Assembly (NCBI GenBank): GCA_948629335.1
Contig: CAPHZB010000065.1
Coordinates: forward strand, 1 to 7,718
Length of the DNA stretch: 7,718 bases
Reading direction: 5' to 3'
Source: an uncultured Bacilli bacterium
Lineage (GTDB): Bacteria; Bacillota_I; Bacilli_A; RF39; UBA660
The position numbers were made by a program, and so were the translations under genes. Below the pieces are notes generated by a model, which was given only the letters and a program-made list of their open reading frames with translations, was not told the DNA's origin and searched no databases. The number at the start of each line of letters is the position of its first letter. Within the stretch, counting starts at the first letter, position 1. Positions 1-6,282 of the stretch are shown here, in pieces.

Positions 1-28
1 AATCTATAGTTGTCTTTATAAAATGTAC

Positions 29-57
29 TTGACTTTTTCAGGGGGGGGGGGTATAAT
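29..57 (+). promoter_or_regulatory. Sigma-A-type promoter with an 11-G tract in its spacer (phase-variable)
   Basis: The -35 is TTGACT (29-34, five of six matches to consensus) and the -10 is TATAAT (52-57, perfect). The spacer, 35-51, is exactly 17 bp: six bases (ttttca) followed by eleven G (41-51). Gain or loss of G by slipped-strand mispairing would move the spacer to 16, 18 or more bp and change promoter strength. Known phase-variable promoters with this layout include Neisseria porA and opc. At the length read here the promoter should be ON. Transcription would start near 64, inside a 10-bp palindrome (56-65). It drives the surface protein starting at 100. The elements are seen directly; variability is inferred. 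Confidence 0.85.
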
Positions 58-99
58 GTATACATAGTAATAATAGTATGTAGAAATGGAGAATAAAAG

Positions 100-1008
100 A
101 TGAGTGAAAAAAAGAAACATAGAGTAATCATAGGAATCGAGTTATCCTTATTATGTATGATTATAGCAACATTAAGTATAAATGCAACGAGTGCGAATCC
201 ACCATCAAATGGAGTAAGTTATAATAAGAATGGACAAGCAACCGTACAGAATGCATTAGATGATTTATATAGTAAAGCAAATACATTAACAAGTTATGGA
301 GATGCAACAGCACCAAATATATTAAAGGGAAAAACAGCATTAGTAGGAGGACAACAAGTAGAAGGAACGATGCCAAATAGAGGGGCAGTAACAGAAACAG
401 TAAGTCCAGGAGGTTCTTACAAAATTGAGGCAGGATATCACAATGGTTCTGGGAAGGTGGCATGTGAAAAGGCTACACTATCTGTATCATTCTTGGGTCT
501 TGGGGATTATATAAGATATACACCTAGTAATACGTCTTTTTCATATGAGATTGGTGATCAAGGATGGTCCATGTCCTCTAAACTGAATCCGAGCGAAATG
601 AATTTATGGAGAGTAATACGAAAAAATAGCAATGGGACTGTAGATATTGTATCAGAATATGTATCGAGTTCGAAGATTTATTTTGATAGAAGTTCAGGAT
701 TTAGCATATATATAGAAAAATTAACTGAGATATCGAAGGCGTATGAGGACCCCACATATACAATAGGATCCAGACATATGGGTTATGATACATCAAACGA
801 GAAATATAAAACAGATGTAGAACTAGTAGAAATCTCTTTAGGAACCTTGAATTCAAAGGAAATAGGAGGAGAGGAGAATGCTAGTTATTGGTTAGCCAAA
901 AAGATGGGCATCGACGAAGTTTATGCTGTTGATAGTAGTAGGTGTGCTGTCGGGTGGTGTAAACAGTCCTTAGTATCGTGGGGTGGCTTAAGTGTCCGTC
1001 CATTGTAG
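100..1008 (+). CDS. Surface-anchored protein with tail-fibre-like segment, C-terminus lost by frameshift
   Basis: The gene encodes 302 residues. GGAG at 88-91, 8 nt before the ATG, fixes the start. A basic N-terminus (KKKHR) precedes one hydrophobic segment (about 9-28), so the protein is probably membrane-anchored with the rest outside. Residues 44-60 (VQNALDDLY) and 66-120, with ILKGKTALV, GTMPNRGAV and AGYHNGSGKV, resemble segments of phage tail-fibre proteins. Residues 134-301 look like one domain, with LGDYIRYTP, NLWRVIRKNSNGTVDIVSEY, GSRHMGY and C-terminal SWGGLSVRP. I have seen this style in uncultured Firmicutes proteins of unknown function; a lectin-like or formylglycine-enzyme-like fold is possible but not shown. 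The frame breaks just after SVRP, and the usual family ending continues in another frame to 1079. The gene stands alone between its own promoter and terminator. A role in surface variation or adhesion is inferred from the poly-G promoter. Confidence 0.8.
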   Translation: MSEKKKHRVIIGIELSLLCMIIATLSINATSANPPSNGVSYNKNGQATVQNALDDLYSKANTLTSYGDATAPNILKGKTALVGGQQVEGTMPNRGAVTETVSPGGSYKIEAGYHNGSGKVACEKATLSVSFLGLGDYIRYTPSNTSFSYEIGDQGWSMSSKLNPSEMNLWRVIRKNSNGTVDIVSEYVSSSKIYFDRSSGFSIYIEKLTEISKAYEDPTYTIGSRHMGYDTSNEKYKTDVELVEISLGTLNSKEIGGEENASYWLAKKMGIDEVYAVDSSRCAVGWCKQSLVSWGGLSVRPL

Positions 1009-1079
1009 TACTAAAATCAACTTTAAAAATAACTGGTGGAAATGGAACAAAATCTTCACCATATACCCTTGGAACATAG
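1002..1079 (+). pseudogene. Displaced C-terminal tail of the surface protein (single-base frameshift)
   Basis: Read from 1002 in this frame, 25 codons follow before TAG at 1077-1079. They begin IVVLKSTLKI and contain TGGNGTKSSPYTL. Joined to the upstream SVRP this gives a typical family ending of the type VRP-(I/V)-V-x-LKS ... GxGTxxxPY. Restoring it needs one extra base around 1000-1002, between the Pro codon and the Ile codon, making a 326-residue protein. No homopolymer lies at the break, so ordinary slippage is not an obvious cause. A point deletion or a sequencing or assembly error are both possible. Confidence 0.7.
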
Positions 1080-1094
1080 AGATTATCAAATAGC

Positions 1095-1133
1095 AAAGAG
1101 TGGATAACAACTAAAAATTTCCATTCTTTTTTT
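1095..1133 (+). terminator. Rho-independent terminator after the surface protein gene
   Basis: AAAGAGTGGA (1095-1104) pairs with TCCATTCTTT (1120-1129) through 10 bp including one G-T, and the downstream run of seven T spans 1127-1133. The loop is 15 nt. It lies just beyond the displaced C-terminal tail (1079), as expected if the full-length gene originally ended there, and it insulates the flavin operon from the poly-G promoter. Confidence 0.75.
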
Positions 1134-1140
1134 GATTATA

Positions 1141-1169
1141 TAGATTTCATTATCTCAATTTGATACAAT
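1141..1169 (+). promoter_or_regulatory. Extended -10 promoter of the flavinylation operon
   Basis: TGATACAAT (1161-1169) is a TGN-extended -10 with five of six matches to TATAAT. The base region 17 bp upstream (1141-1146, TAGATT) is only a weak -35. It sits between the terminator ending at 1133 and the apbE start at 1192, which has an AGGTGAT ribosome site at 1182-1188. The position is convincing; the strength is unknown. Confidence 0.5.
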
Positions 1170-1191
1170 AGATATAGATACAGGTGATAAA

Positions 1192-2211
1192 ATGCATGAA
1201 AAAATAAATAAATGGTTATGGACATTTTGCTTTGTTTTATTTGTTTTAGTAATGGGATACTCCATTTATACAACATATATAAAAAAACAAATAAAATCTT
1301 ATGATACTAGGTTTTATTATATGGATACATATATTTATGTAAATCTTTACGAAAAAGATAAAGAAAAAGCAGAGTCTGCCTTAAAAGAAGTAGAGAAAAT
1401 CTACAAAAAATATCATGAACTCACAGACCGCTATCAATCTTATCCATCTATCAATAATCTTTACTATATACATAATAATGAATCAGAAGAAGAATGGATT
1501 ACACTTGATGAAGAACTCTATCAGCTTATAGAAATATCTCTTTCTTATAAAGAGATGAGTGAAGGTTTATTTGATATTCGTTTTGGAAATCTAACTGATA
1601 TTTGGAAAAAAGCAATTGAAGAGGAAAAATTACCCGATGAAGAAGAACTTCTTTCTACTAAAGAATATAATGACATTCTTTTAGAAGATGGAAAAATATA
1701 CAATAACCATGCCAATATAGATTTAGGTGCTGTAGCAAAAGGATATGCAACAAAAAAGGTAGGAGAATATTTAAAGAAAATAGGCATTGATAAATTTGTC
1801 ATTAATGCAGGTGGGAATGTTTTAGTTGGAAATCATTACGGAAATGAAGCTTACAAAATAGGAATTGAAGATCCAACGAGTAAAGACGGAAATATATTTG
1901 CAAAAGTAAAAGCAAATAACATGGCTATTGTTACAAGTGGAGGATACCAACGCTTCTTTGAAATCGATGGAAAAAGATATAATCATATTATAGATCCAAT
2001 GACCCTATATCCAAGTAATCATACATTAAGTGTAACAGTAATTACAGAAGATAGTTTAGAAGCAGATATTTTATCGACCATCTTATTTTTAATGGACATT
2101 GATAAAGGACGTTCTCTTGTAGAACAATTAGAAAATGTAGAAGCTATTTGGTATGTAAGTGAAGAAGAACAGATCGTTTCAACAGGCTTTAACGAGTACC
2201 TTTATGAATAA
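1192..2211 (+). CDS. apbE: FAD:protein FMN transferase (ApbE family), membrane-anchored
   Basis: ApbE enzymes take FMN from FAD and join it by a phosphoester to Thr or Ser of extracytosolic proteins, using Mg2+. The 339-residue length is usual for the family. One hydrophobic segment (about 9-29) without a lipobox suggests an N-terminal anchor with the catalytic part outside. Family motifs are intact: DLGAVAKGYA (177-186), NAGGN (205-209), TSGGYQRFF (248-256), HIIDP (265-269) and EADILSTILF (290-299). In the last, D292 and T296 have the spacing of the known Mg2+ ligands. The Gly usually following HIIDPxT is Leu here, a minor departure. AGGTGAT (1182-1188) supports the ATG. It leads an operon and ends 8 nt inside the next gene. 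Its likely substrate is the lipoprotein encoded at 3077-3559. Confidence 0.95.
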   Translation: MHEKINKWLWTFCFVLFVLVMGYSIYTTYIKKQIKSYDTRFYYMDTYIYVNLYEKDKEKAESALKEVEKIYKKYHELTDRYQSYPSINNLYYIHNNESEEEWITLDEELYQLIEISLSYKEMSEGLFDIRFGNLTDIWKKAIEEEKLPDEEELLSTKEYNDILLEDGKIYNNHANIDLGAVAKGYATKKVGEYLKKIGIDKFVINAGGNVLVGNHYGNEAYKIGIEDPTSKDGNIFAKVKANNMAIVTSGGYQRFFEIDGKRYNHIIDPMTLYPSNHTLSVTVITEDSLEADILSTILFLMDIDKGRSLVEQLENVEAIWYVSEEEQIVSTGFNEYLYE

Positions 2212-2557
2212 AGCTGATAAGATTGTGGTACTTCTTCTTCTAGGAATCGGAATCTTATTTTTCTTTTTAAAACCCAAGAAAAAATCCTCTTATGCAGAGG
2301 TATACTTAAAAAATGAACGTATACTTACGATTGACTTACATACAGAGATAAGAACCTATACGGTGAATGGAACACTTGGAAAAGTGATAATAGAAGCCGG
2401 AGAGGGAAAAATTCGGGTGGTAGAAGAAAATAGTCCAAACCATATTTGTTCTAAACAAGGCTGGGTTTCTCAAGTAGACGATACCATTATTTGTTTACCC
2501 AATGAGATTATAATTGAACTAAGTGGAAAAGAGAAATTAGATACTATTGTAAAGTAG
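2204..2557 (+). CDS. NusG domain II-containing membrane-anchored protein
   Basis: I place the start at the ATG at 2204, giving 117 residues. The open frame extends further upstream to a GTG at 2159, but that lies inside apbE and adds a polar stretch before the membrane segment. The ATG overlaps the apbE stop by 8 nt, so translation is probably coupled; no strong ribosome site is visible. Residues 7-22 form one transmembrane anchor. The remainder matches NusG domain II, the stand-alone domain found outside the cytoplasm beside ApbE and FMN-binding genes. It shows VVEENSP, HICSKQGW (80-87) and IICLPNEIIIEL (95-106), with C82 and C97. The first Cys of the usual CPxxxC element appears to be Ser77. 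Its role is unknown; an accessory part in flavin or electron-transfer complexes is inferred from context. Confidence 0.85.
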   Translation: MNKADKIVVLLLLGIGILFFFLKPKKKSSYAEVYLKNERILTIDLHTEIRTYTVNGTLGKVIIEAGEGKIRVVEENSPNHICSKQGWVSQVDDTIICLPNEIIIELSGKEKLDTIVK

Positions 2558-2564
2558 GTGCATT

Positions 2565-3074
2565 ATGCAAATAAAAGAAATGACAAGACTATCTATGTAT
2601 GCTTCTTTAGCAGTTATTTTAAGTATCTTTGAAAGTTTTATTCCTTTTTTAGATGGATATACCATTCCTGGAATAAAATTAGGGCTTGCCAACATTGTTA
2701 TTTTATATGTACTTTATACATATTCCTTTAAAGAAGCTTTGTATATTACTCTTCTTAAAGTAGGTGTTGTTGCAATATGTAGAACAGGTCTTTTTAGTTA
2801 CAGTTTCTACTTTAGCTTAACAGGAAGCCTTCTTTCCATTATAAGTATGGGACTTTTAAAAAAGACAAATCTATTTTCTGTTTTAGGAGTAAGTATTATA
2901 GGTTCTCTTACGCATTCTCTAGGGCAAATACTTGTAGCCTCCGTTTTACTCAATATGCATCTTTTACAATATATAGAATTAGCTTTATTTCTCTGTATTC
3001 CAACAGGTTTATTTACGGGATATGTAAGTAAACAATTATTAAAAAATACAAATAGACTAGAAAAGAGGAAATAA
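2565..3074 (+). CDS. Gx transporter family protein (annotated heptaprenyl diphosphate synthase component I)
   Basis: This 169-residue integral membrane protein has about five hydrophobic segments (roughly 10-28, 41-56, 60-74, 84-97, 106-160 as more than one). It carries the family signature PGIKLGLAN (35-43) and TGLFSYSFYFSLTGSLLS (74-91). The family was named after heptaprenyl diphosphate synthase component I, but such proteins look like small transporters related to ECF S-components and often sit with ApbE, NusG-II and FMN-binding genes. A cargo such as a flavin or quinone precursor is plausible but not shown. The ribosome site TAGGTG (2555-2560) overlaps the stop of the preceding gene, only 7 nt away, so it is clearly in the operon. 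Confidence 0.85.
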   Translation: MQIKEMTRLSMYASLAVILSIFESFIPFLDGYTIPGIKLGLANIVILYVLYTYSFKEALYITLLKVGVVAICRTGLFSYSFYFSLTGSLLSIISMGLLKKTNLFSVLGVSIIGSLTHSLGQILVASVLLNMHLLQYIELALFLCIPTGLFTGYVSKQLLKNTNRLEKRK

Positions 3075-3076
3075 GA

Positions 3077-3559
3077 ATGAAAAAAATGAAATATCTATTA
3101 ATCGTATTTACTGTTCTTTGCGTATGTGGATGTGAAAAAGCAAAACATACAGGAATTTATAAGGAAGGAACCTATTATGCTAGTGTTCCATATACATCCT
3201 ATGGAGAAAATTATGTGACAACTGCTGTTATTTATGTAGATCGCTATGGAGATATCAAATCTTGCTTTATTGATTCAACTTATACTAAAAATGCAGAAAA
3301 CACAACAAAGAAAACACTAAAAGATGCTTACGGAATGAAAGAAACCTCTAGTACAATCGGTGTACTTACAGGCGGGAGGGAATGGTATGAACAAGTCGAA
3401 GCCATTGAGAAAAAAGTTATCGAAGAACAAAATTTAGATTGGGTGAAATGGACAGACGAAGAAAAGACAAAACTAGATTTAGATGTAATTAGTGGAGTGA
3501 CCATTAGTGCGAACACCTATATTGAAGCAGTTTCAAAAGCATTGGAACAAGCAAAATAA
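3077..3559 (+). CDS. FMN-binding domain lipoprotein, predicted ApbE substrate
   Basis: The 160-residue product begins with a lipoprotein signal peptide: KKMK, a hydrophobic core (6-16), then VCGC with Cys19 as the likely lipidated residue. One FMN-binding domain follows (about 30-158). It contains DVISGVT (136-142), which fits the flavinylation motif Dxx(S/T)G(A/V)T, so FMN should be attached through Thr142. In the family such domains are electron carriers outside the membrane, for example PplA in Listeria (which has two domains) or the Rnf and Nqr subunits. Only one domain is present here, and no NADH dehydrogenase or Rnf subunit lies in the window. AGAGGA (3064-3069) supports this ATG, 2 nt after the previous stop; Met4 is an alternative start. 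Confidence 0.92.
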   Translation: MKKMKYLLIVFTVLCVCGCEKAKHTGIYKEGTYYASVPYTSYGENYVTTAVIYVDRYGDIKSCFIDSTYTKNAENTTKKTLKDAYGMKETSSTIGVLTGGREWYEQVEAIEKKVIEEQNLDWVKWTDEEKTKLDLDVISGVTISANTYIEAVSKALEQAK

Positions 3560-3616
3560 AAATTTCACAGAATTATCATAAACGTTTAGTAAAATCAAAT
3601 TGTGAGGAAGTGACAT

Positions 3617-4279
3617 ATGAAAGTTTTAGTTGTAGATGATGAAAAATTAATACGTGATGTAATTAAAGAATACGCATATGCAGAAAATTATGAAGTAATA
3701 GAAGCTGAAAACGGATTGGACGCTATTCAAAAAGTAAAAGAAAATCCAAATATTGATATTATCATTATGGATATTATGATGCCAAAACTAGATGGTTATA
3801 GTGCTTCTACCGAAATAAAAAAAATACATGATATTCCTATTATTATGTTATCAGCAAGAGAAGAGGAATATGACAAATTAACTGGTTTTGATATAGGAAT
3901 TGATGACTATATTACGAAGCCATTTAGTCCAAAAGAGTTAATAGCACGTATCAAAGCTGTTTTAAAACGAGTAAATGGAGATTTAGAAAAATATGTGTAT
4001 GAAGAATTAGAAATAGATTACAAAGCACATGTTGCTAAAATAGATGGAAAAGAATTAAAATTAACGCCTAAAGAATATGAATTACTTTGTTATTTTGTGA
4101 AAAATCAAAATATCGCCTTATCAAGGGAACAATTATTATCTAAGTTGTGGGGATACGATTTCTTTGGAGATGATCGCACTATTGATACACATATAAAGAT
4201 GCTTAGAAATAATTTAGGAAAATATCGTGATTTAATTGTAACTGTACGAGGAATGGGGTATAAATTTGAAGCAAAATAA
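3617..4279 (+). CDS. OmpR/PhoB-family response regulator
   Basis: The 220-residue product is a typical two-domain regulator. The receiver (1-115) has the acidic pair D7/D8, phospho-acceptor D52 in IIIMDIMMPKLDG, the switch Ser79 and conserved K101 in TKPF. The C-terminal winged helix (about 125-220) has LTPKEYELL, SREQLLSKLWG, DDRTIDTHIKMLRNNLG and the ending TVRGMGYKFE. GAGGAAGTG (3604-3612) precedes the ATG. The 57-bp gap from the lipoprotein gene contains no terminator hairpin, so it may be co-transcribed with the flavin genes. It overlaps the kinase gene by 14 nt. Its targets cannot be read here; control of the flavinylation operon is a reasonable guess from position. Confidence 0.95.
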   Translation: MKVLVVDDEKLIRDVIKEYAYAENYEVIEAENGLDAIQKVKENPNIDIIIMDIMMPKLDGYSASTEIKKIHDIPIIMLSAREEEYDKLTGFDIGIDDYITKPFSPKELIARIKAVLKRVNGDLEKYVYEELEIDYKAHVAKIDGKELKLTPKEYELLCYFVKNQNIALSREQLLSKLWGYDFFGDDRTIDTHIKMLRNNLGKYRDLIVTVRGMGYKFEAK

Positions 4280-5651
4280 TCTAAAAAATAAAATATGGAT
4301 TTATTTTACTTTTTTTTCTATTTTTATTCTAGCAGGACTTTGGTTATTTCAAGTCATCTTTTTTAATGCTTACTATGAATACCAAAAAACAGGAGAACTT
4401 ACACGGATAGCAAACAAGATTGCTTCCTCTTATACAACAAATACATTTGAATCTACTTTAGACGAGGTTGCTTTTAAAAATGATGTTTGTATTGAAGTAA
4501 TATCAGGGGAACTTTTGCGTTATTCTTCGATGAGTTTAGCAAAGGGATGTTTAGATAATAATGCAGAAGCTTATACATATAAAAAAACATTTATTGAAAG
4601 TGGTCTTTCACGAAAAAAATATTCAATTGTAAATAATCGATTTAAAAATAAAACGCTTATTTATGCTATGCATTTAGAAGATGATGTCTATATCTTTATT
4701 AATGCTTCTTTAGAACCGTTAGGAAGTACAACCAAAATATTAGCTAGCCAACTTATATATGCAACGATTATCACTCTACTTTTATCATTTCTTCTTGCTT
4801 ATTTTGTTTCTAAGAAAGTATCTGCACCAATTGTAAAACTACAAGATGCAGCTTTAGAAATGTCAAAAGGAAATTACACAGTTGATTTTACTTCTACTTC
4901 CGATATTAAAGAACTAGATGATTTGGCAAATATTTTAAATCAAGCGAAAGAAGAACTATCGAAGACAGAACAACTTCGTCGTGAGTTTTTAGCGAATGTT
5001 TCCCATGATTTAAAAACACCACTTACGATGATTAAAGCTTATGCAGAAATGGTAAGAGATTTAACTTATAATAATCCAGAAAAAAGAAATGCGAATTTAA
5101 ATACCATCATTGATGAAACGGAACGACTAAATTTATTGGTAGGGGATTTACTTGAACTTTCCAAGATTCAGTCTGATGTTGATTCTCTTCACTTAGAAGT
5201 ATTTGATTTAAATACATTAATCCTGAATATATTAGATAAATTTAAATATTTAGAAGAAACAAAAGGATATCAATTCATCTATGAAAATAAAAAAGAACTT
5301 CGAGTACTTGCTGATATTAGAAAAATAGAACAAGTAGTTTACAATTTAATTGGAAATGCAATCAATTATGTTGGAAAAGACAAAATGGTTCTTGTTTCGG
5401 TTATAGAAACTTCAAATGCATATAAGGTATGTATTACTGATCATGGAAAAGGAATTGAGAAAGAAAAGATAGATCTGATTTGGGATAAATATTATAAGGT
5501 AGATAAAACACACCAGAGAAATACGTATGGAACAGGATTGGGATTATCTATCGTTAAAAATATCTTAGTTAAACATAATTATGAATATGGAGTAGAGTCG
5601 ATTAAGAAGAAAGGTTCTACATTCTACTTTGTCATTCCAAAGGAGAAATAA
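4266..5651 (+). CDS. Sensor histidine kinase, HAMP-type
   Basis: Translation appears to start at TTG (4266), overlapping the regulator by 14 nt. GAGGAATGGGG (4249-4259) can act as ribosome site, and no ATG in this frame lies before the first membrane segment. The 461-residue protein has TM1 (about 11-33), an extracellular sensor region (34-157), TM2 (158-181) and a HAMP segment (to about 230). It then has the dimerisation helix with FLANVSHDLKTPLT (His247) and an ATPase domain with N box (VVYNLIGNAINYV, N360/N364), G1 (TDHGKGI, D392), F-like box (IWDKYYKV) and G2 (GTGLGLSIV, 422-430). The sensor matches no named domain that I recognise and holds two cysteines, C75 and C95, 20 residues apart. 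It should phosphorylate the adjacent regulator. Confidence 0.95.
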   Translation: MKQNNLKNKIWIYFTFFSIFILAGLWLFQVIFFNAYYEYQKTGELTRIANKIASSYTTNTFESTLDEVAFKNDVCIEVISGELLRYSSMSLAKGCLDNNAEAYTYKKTFIESGLSRKKYSIVNNRFKNKTLIYAMHLEDDVYIFINASLEPLGSTTKILASQLIYATIITLLLSFLLAYFVSKKVSAPIVKLQDAALEMSKGNYTVDFTSTSDIKELDDLANILNQAKEELSKTEQLRREFLANVSHDLKTPLTMIKAYAEMVRDLTYNNPEKRNANLNTIIDETERLNLLVGDLLELSKIQSDVDSLHLEVFDLNTLILNILDKFKYLEETKGYQFIYENKKELRVLADIRKIEQVVYNLIGNAINYVGKDKMVLVSVIETSNAYKVCITDHGKGIEKEKIDLIWDKYYKVDKTHQRNTYGTGLGLSIVKNILVKHNYEYGVESIKKKGSTFYFVIPKEK

Positions 5652-5694
5652 ATATTTGTATGAACAAGTAGTATATAAATATATAAAGGAGAAA

Positions 5695-5790
5695 ATGCGA
5701 CAAAATAAACTATTGCTTTTAATAGATAGTACGTGTAATATATCTTTCGATATAAATTTTCATTTGAACATGTGCTATAATGTATTATAG
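5695..5790 (+). CDS. Possible 31-residue small ORF upstream of the Panacea gene
   Basis: AAAGGAG (5685-5691) lies 3 nt before an ATG, rather close, and 31 codons follow to a TAG at 5788-5790. The product is short, starts MRQNKLLLLIDS and resembles nothing I know. The Panacea promoter -10 (5776-5781) lies inside its last codons, which argues against it being conserved as a gene. It may be a leader peptide, or chance in AT-rich spacer. Confidence 0.2.
   Translation: MRQNKLLLLIDSTCNISFDINFHLNMCYNVL
5774..5781 (+). promoter_or_regulatory. Extended -10 promoter of the Panacea unit
   Basis: TGCTATAAT has a TG extension (TG at 5773-5774) and a perfect -10, TATAAT, at 5776-5781. No good -35 lies 16-18 bp upstream (TAAATT at 5753-5758 is poor), as is common for extended -10 promoters. 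Transcription would begin near 5788, giving a leader of about 24 nt that carries the AGGAGGTG ribosome site at 5799-5806. If correct, the two-gene unit is transcribed separately from the kinase operon. Confidence 0.65.
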
Positions 5791-5811
5791 AAAACAATAG
5801 GAGGTGTTTTT

Positions 5812-6282
5812 ATGAATAGCATAGAAAGAGATATCATTAAAAATTCCGAATATATTATAGAGTATTATAAACAGAAAGGTAGGCAGTTGACTAATTTAGA
5901 ATTACAAAAACTAGCTTATTTTTTAGAGGCCATCTATATGGTATGTACTGATGAACAATATTTATTTGAAGAAGAATTTTCTGCTTGGAATTTTGGACCA
6001 GTGAATATAGAAATATATCATCATTACAAAATGTTTGGAAGGATTCCTATAGAATTAGACCATGAGGTGAATATTAATCCTATTAATTTAAAGTTTATAG
6101 AAATATTATTTGACTTATTTCATGAATTTAATGCAACGCAATTAGTGAATTTGTCGCATTCAAAACAATCACCATGGTATAAGATTTACAAGGATTGTAA
6201 CGGAAGGATTCCAAGGGACAAAATGATTAGTAAAAAAGAGACAAAAGTGTGGTTTGCTACGTTGGTGGAGAAAAAAATATGA
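5812..6282 (+). CDS. Panacea-domain protein (SocA/GepA-like, antitoxin type)
   Basis: The 156-residue product is almost entirely one Panacea domain (formerly DUF4065). Seen motifs are LTNLELQKLAYFLEAIY (26-42), EEFSAWNFGPVNIEIYHHY (54-72) and LSHSKQSPWYK (114-124), in the usual order and spacing. Panacea proteins are known as promiscuous antitoxins that neutralise many unrelated toxins, including membrane-active ones; SocA, a ClpXP adaptor, is related. AGGAGGTG (5799-5806), 5 nt before the ATG, is a near-perfect ribosome site and suggests strong expression, as expected for an antitoxin. Its TGA stop overlaps the start of the next gene in ATGA, so the two are coupled. The cytosolic antitoxin role is inferred from family and context. 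A free-standing adaptor or regulator is the alternative. Confidence 0.9.
   Translation: MNSIERDIIKNSEYIIEYYKQKGRQLTNLELQKLAYFLEAIYMVCTDEQYLFEEEFSAWNFGPVNIEIYHHYKMFGRIPIELDHEVNINPINLKFIEILFDLFHEFNATQLVNLSHSKQSPWYKIYKDCNGRIPRDKMISKKETKVWFATLVEKKI

Noticed and set aside
161..463. Minus-strand open frame of 100 codons inside the surface gene
   Set aside because: It is a shadow of the purine-rich coding strand: almost pure Leu/His/Tyr, no ribosome site, and the plus-strand gene is well supported.
881..1096. Minus-strand open frame over the frameshift region
   Set aside because: It overlaps the end and displaced tail of the surface gene and shows no start signal or recognisable product.
2159..2203. 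Upstream GTG start for the NusG-II gene
   Set aside because: It would put 15 polar residues before the membrane anchor and lies in apbE coding sequence; the ATG overlapping the apbE stop is better.
3564..3592. Possible promoter before the response regulator (TTCACA, 17 bp, TAGTAA)
   Set aside because: The -10 matches only three of six bases and has no TG extension, so co-transcription with the flavin genes is at least as likely.
5736..5756. Small hairpin (TATATC-TTTC-GATATA) after the kinase gene as its terminator
   Set aside because: The six-bp stem is nearly all A-T and no clean T run follows; no convincing terminator was found for the operon.
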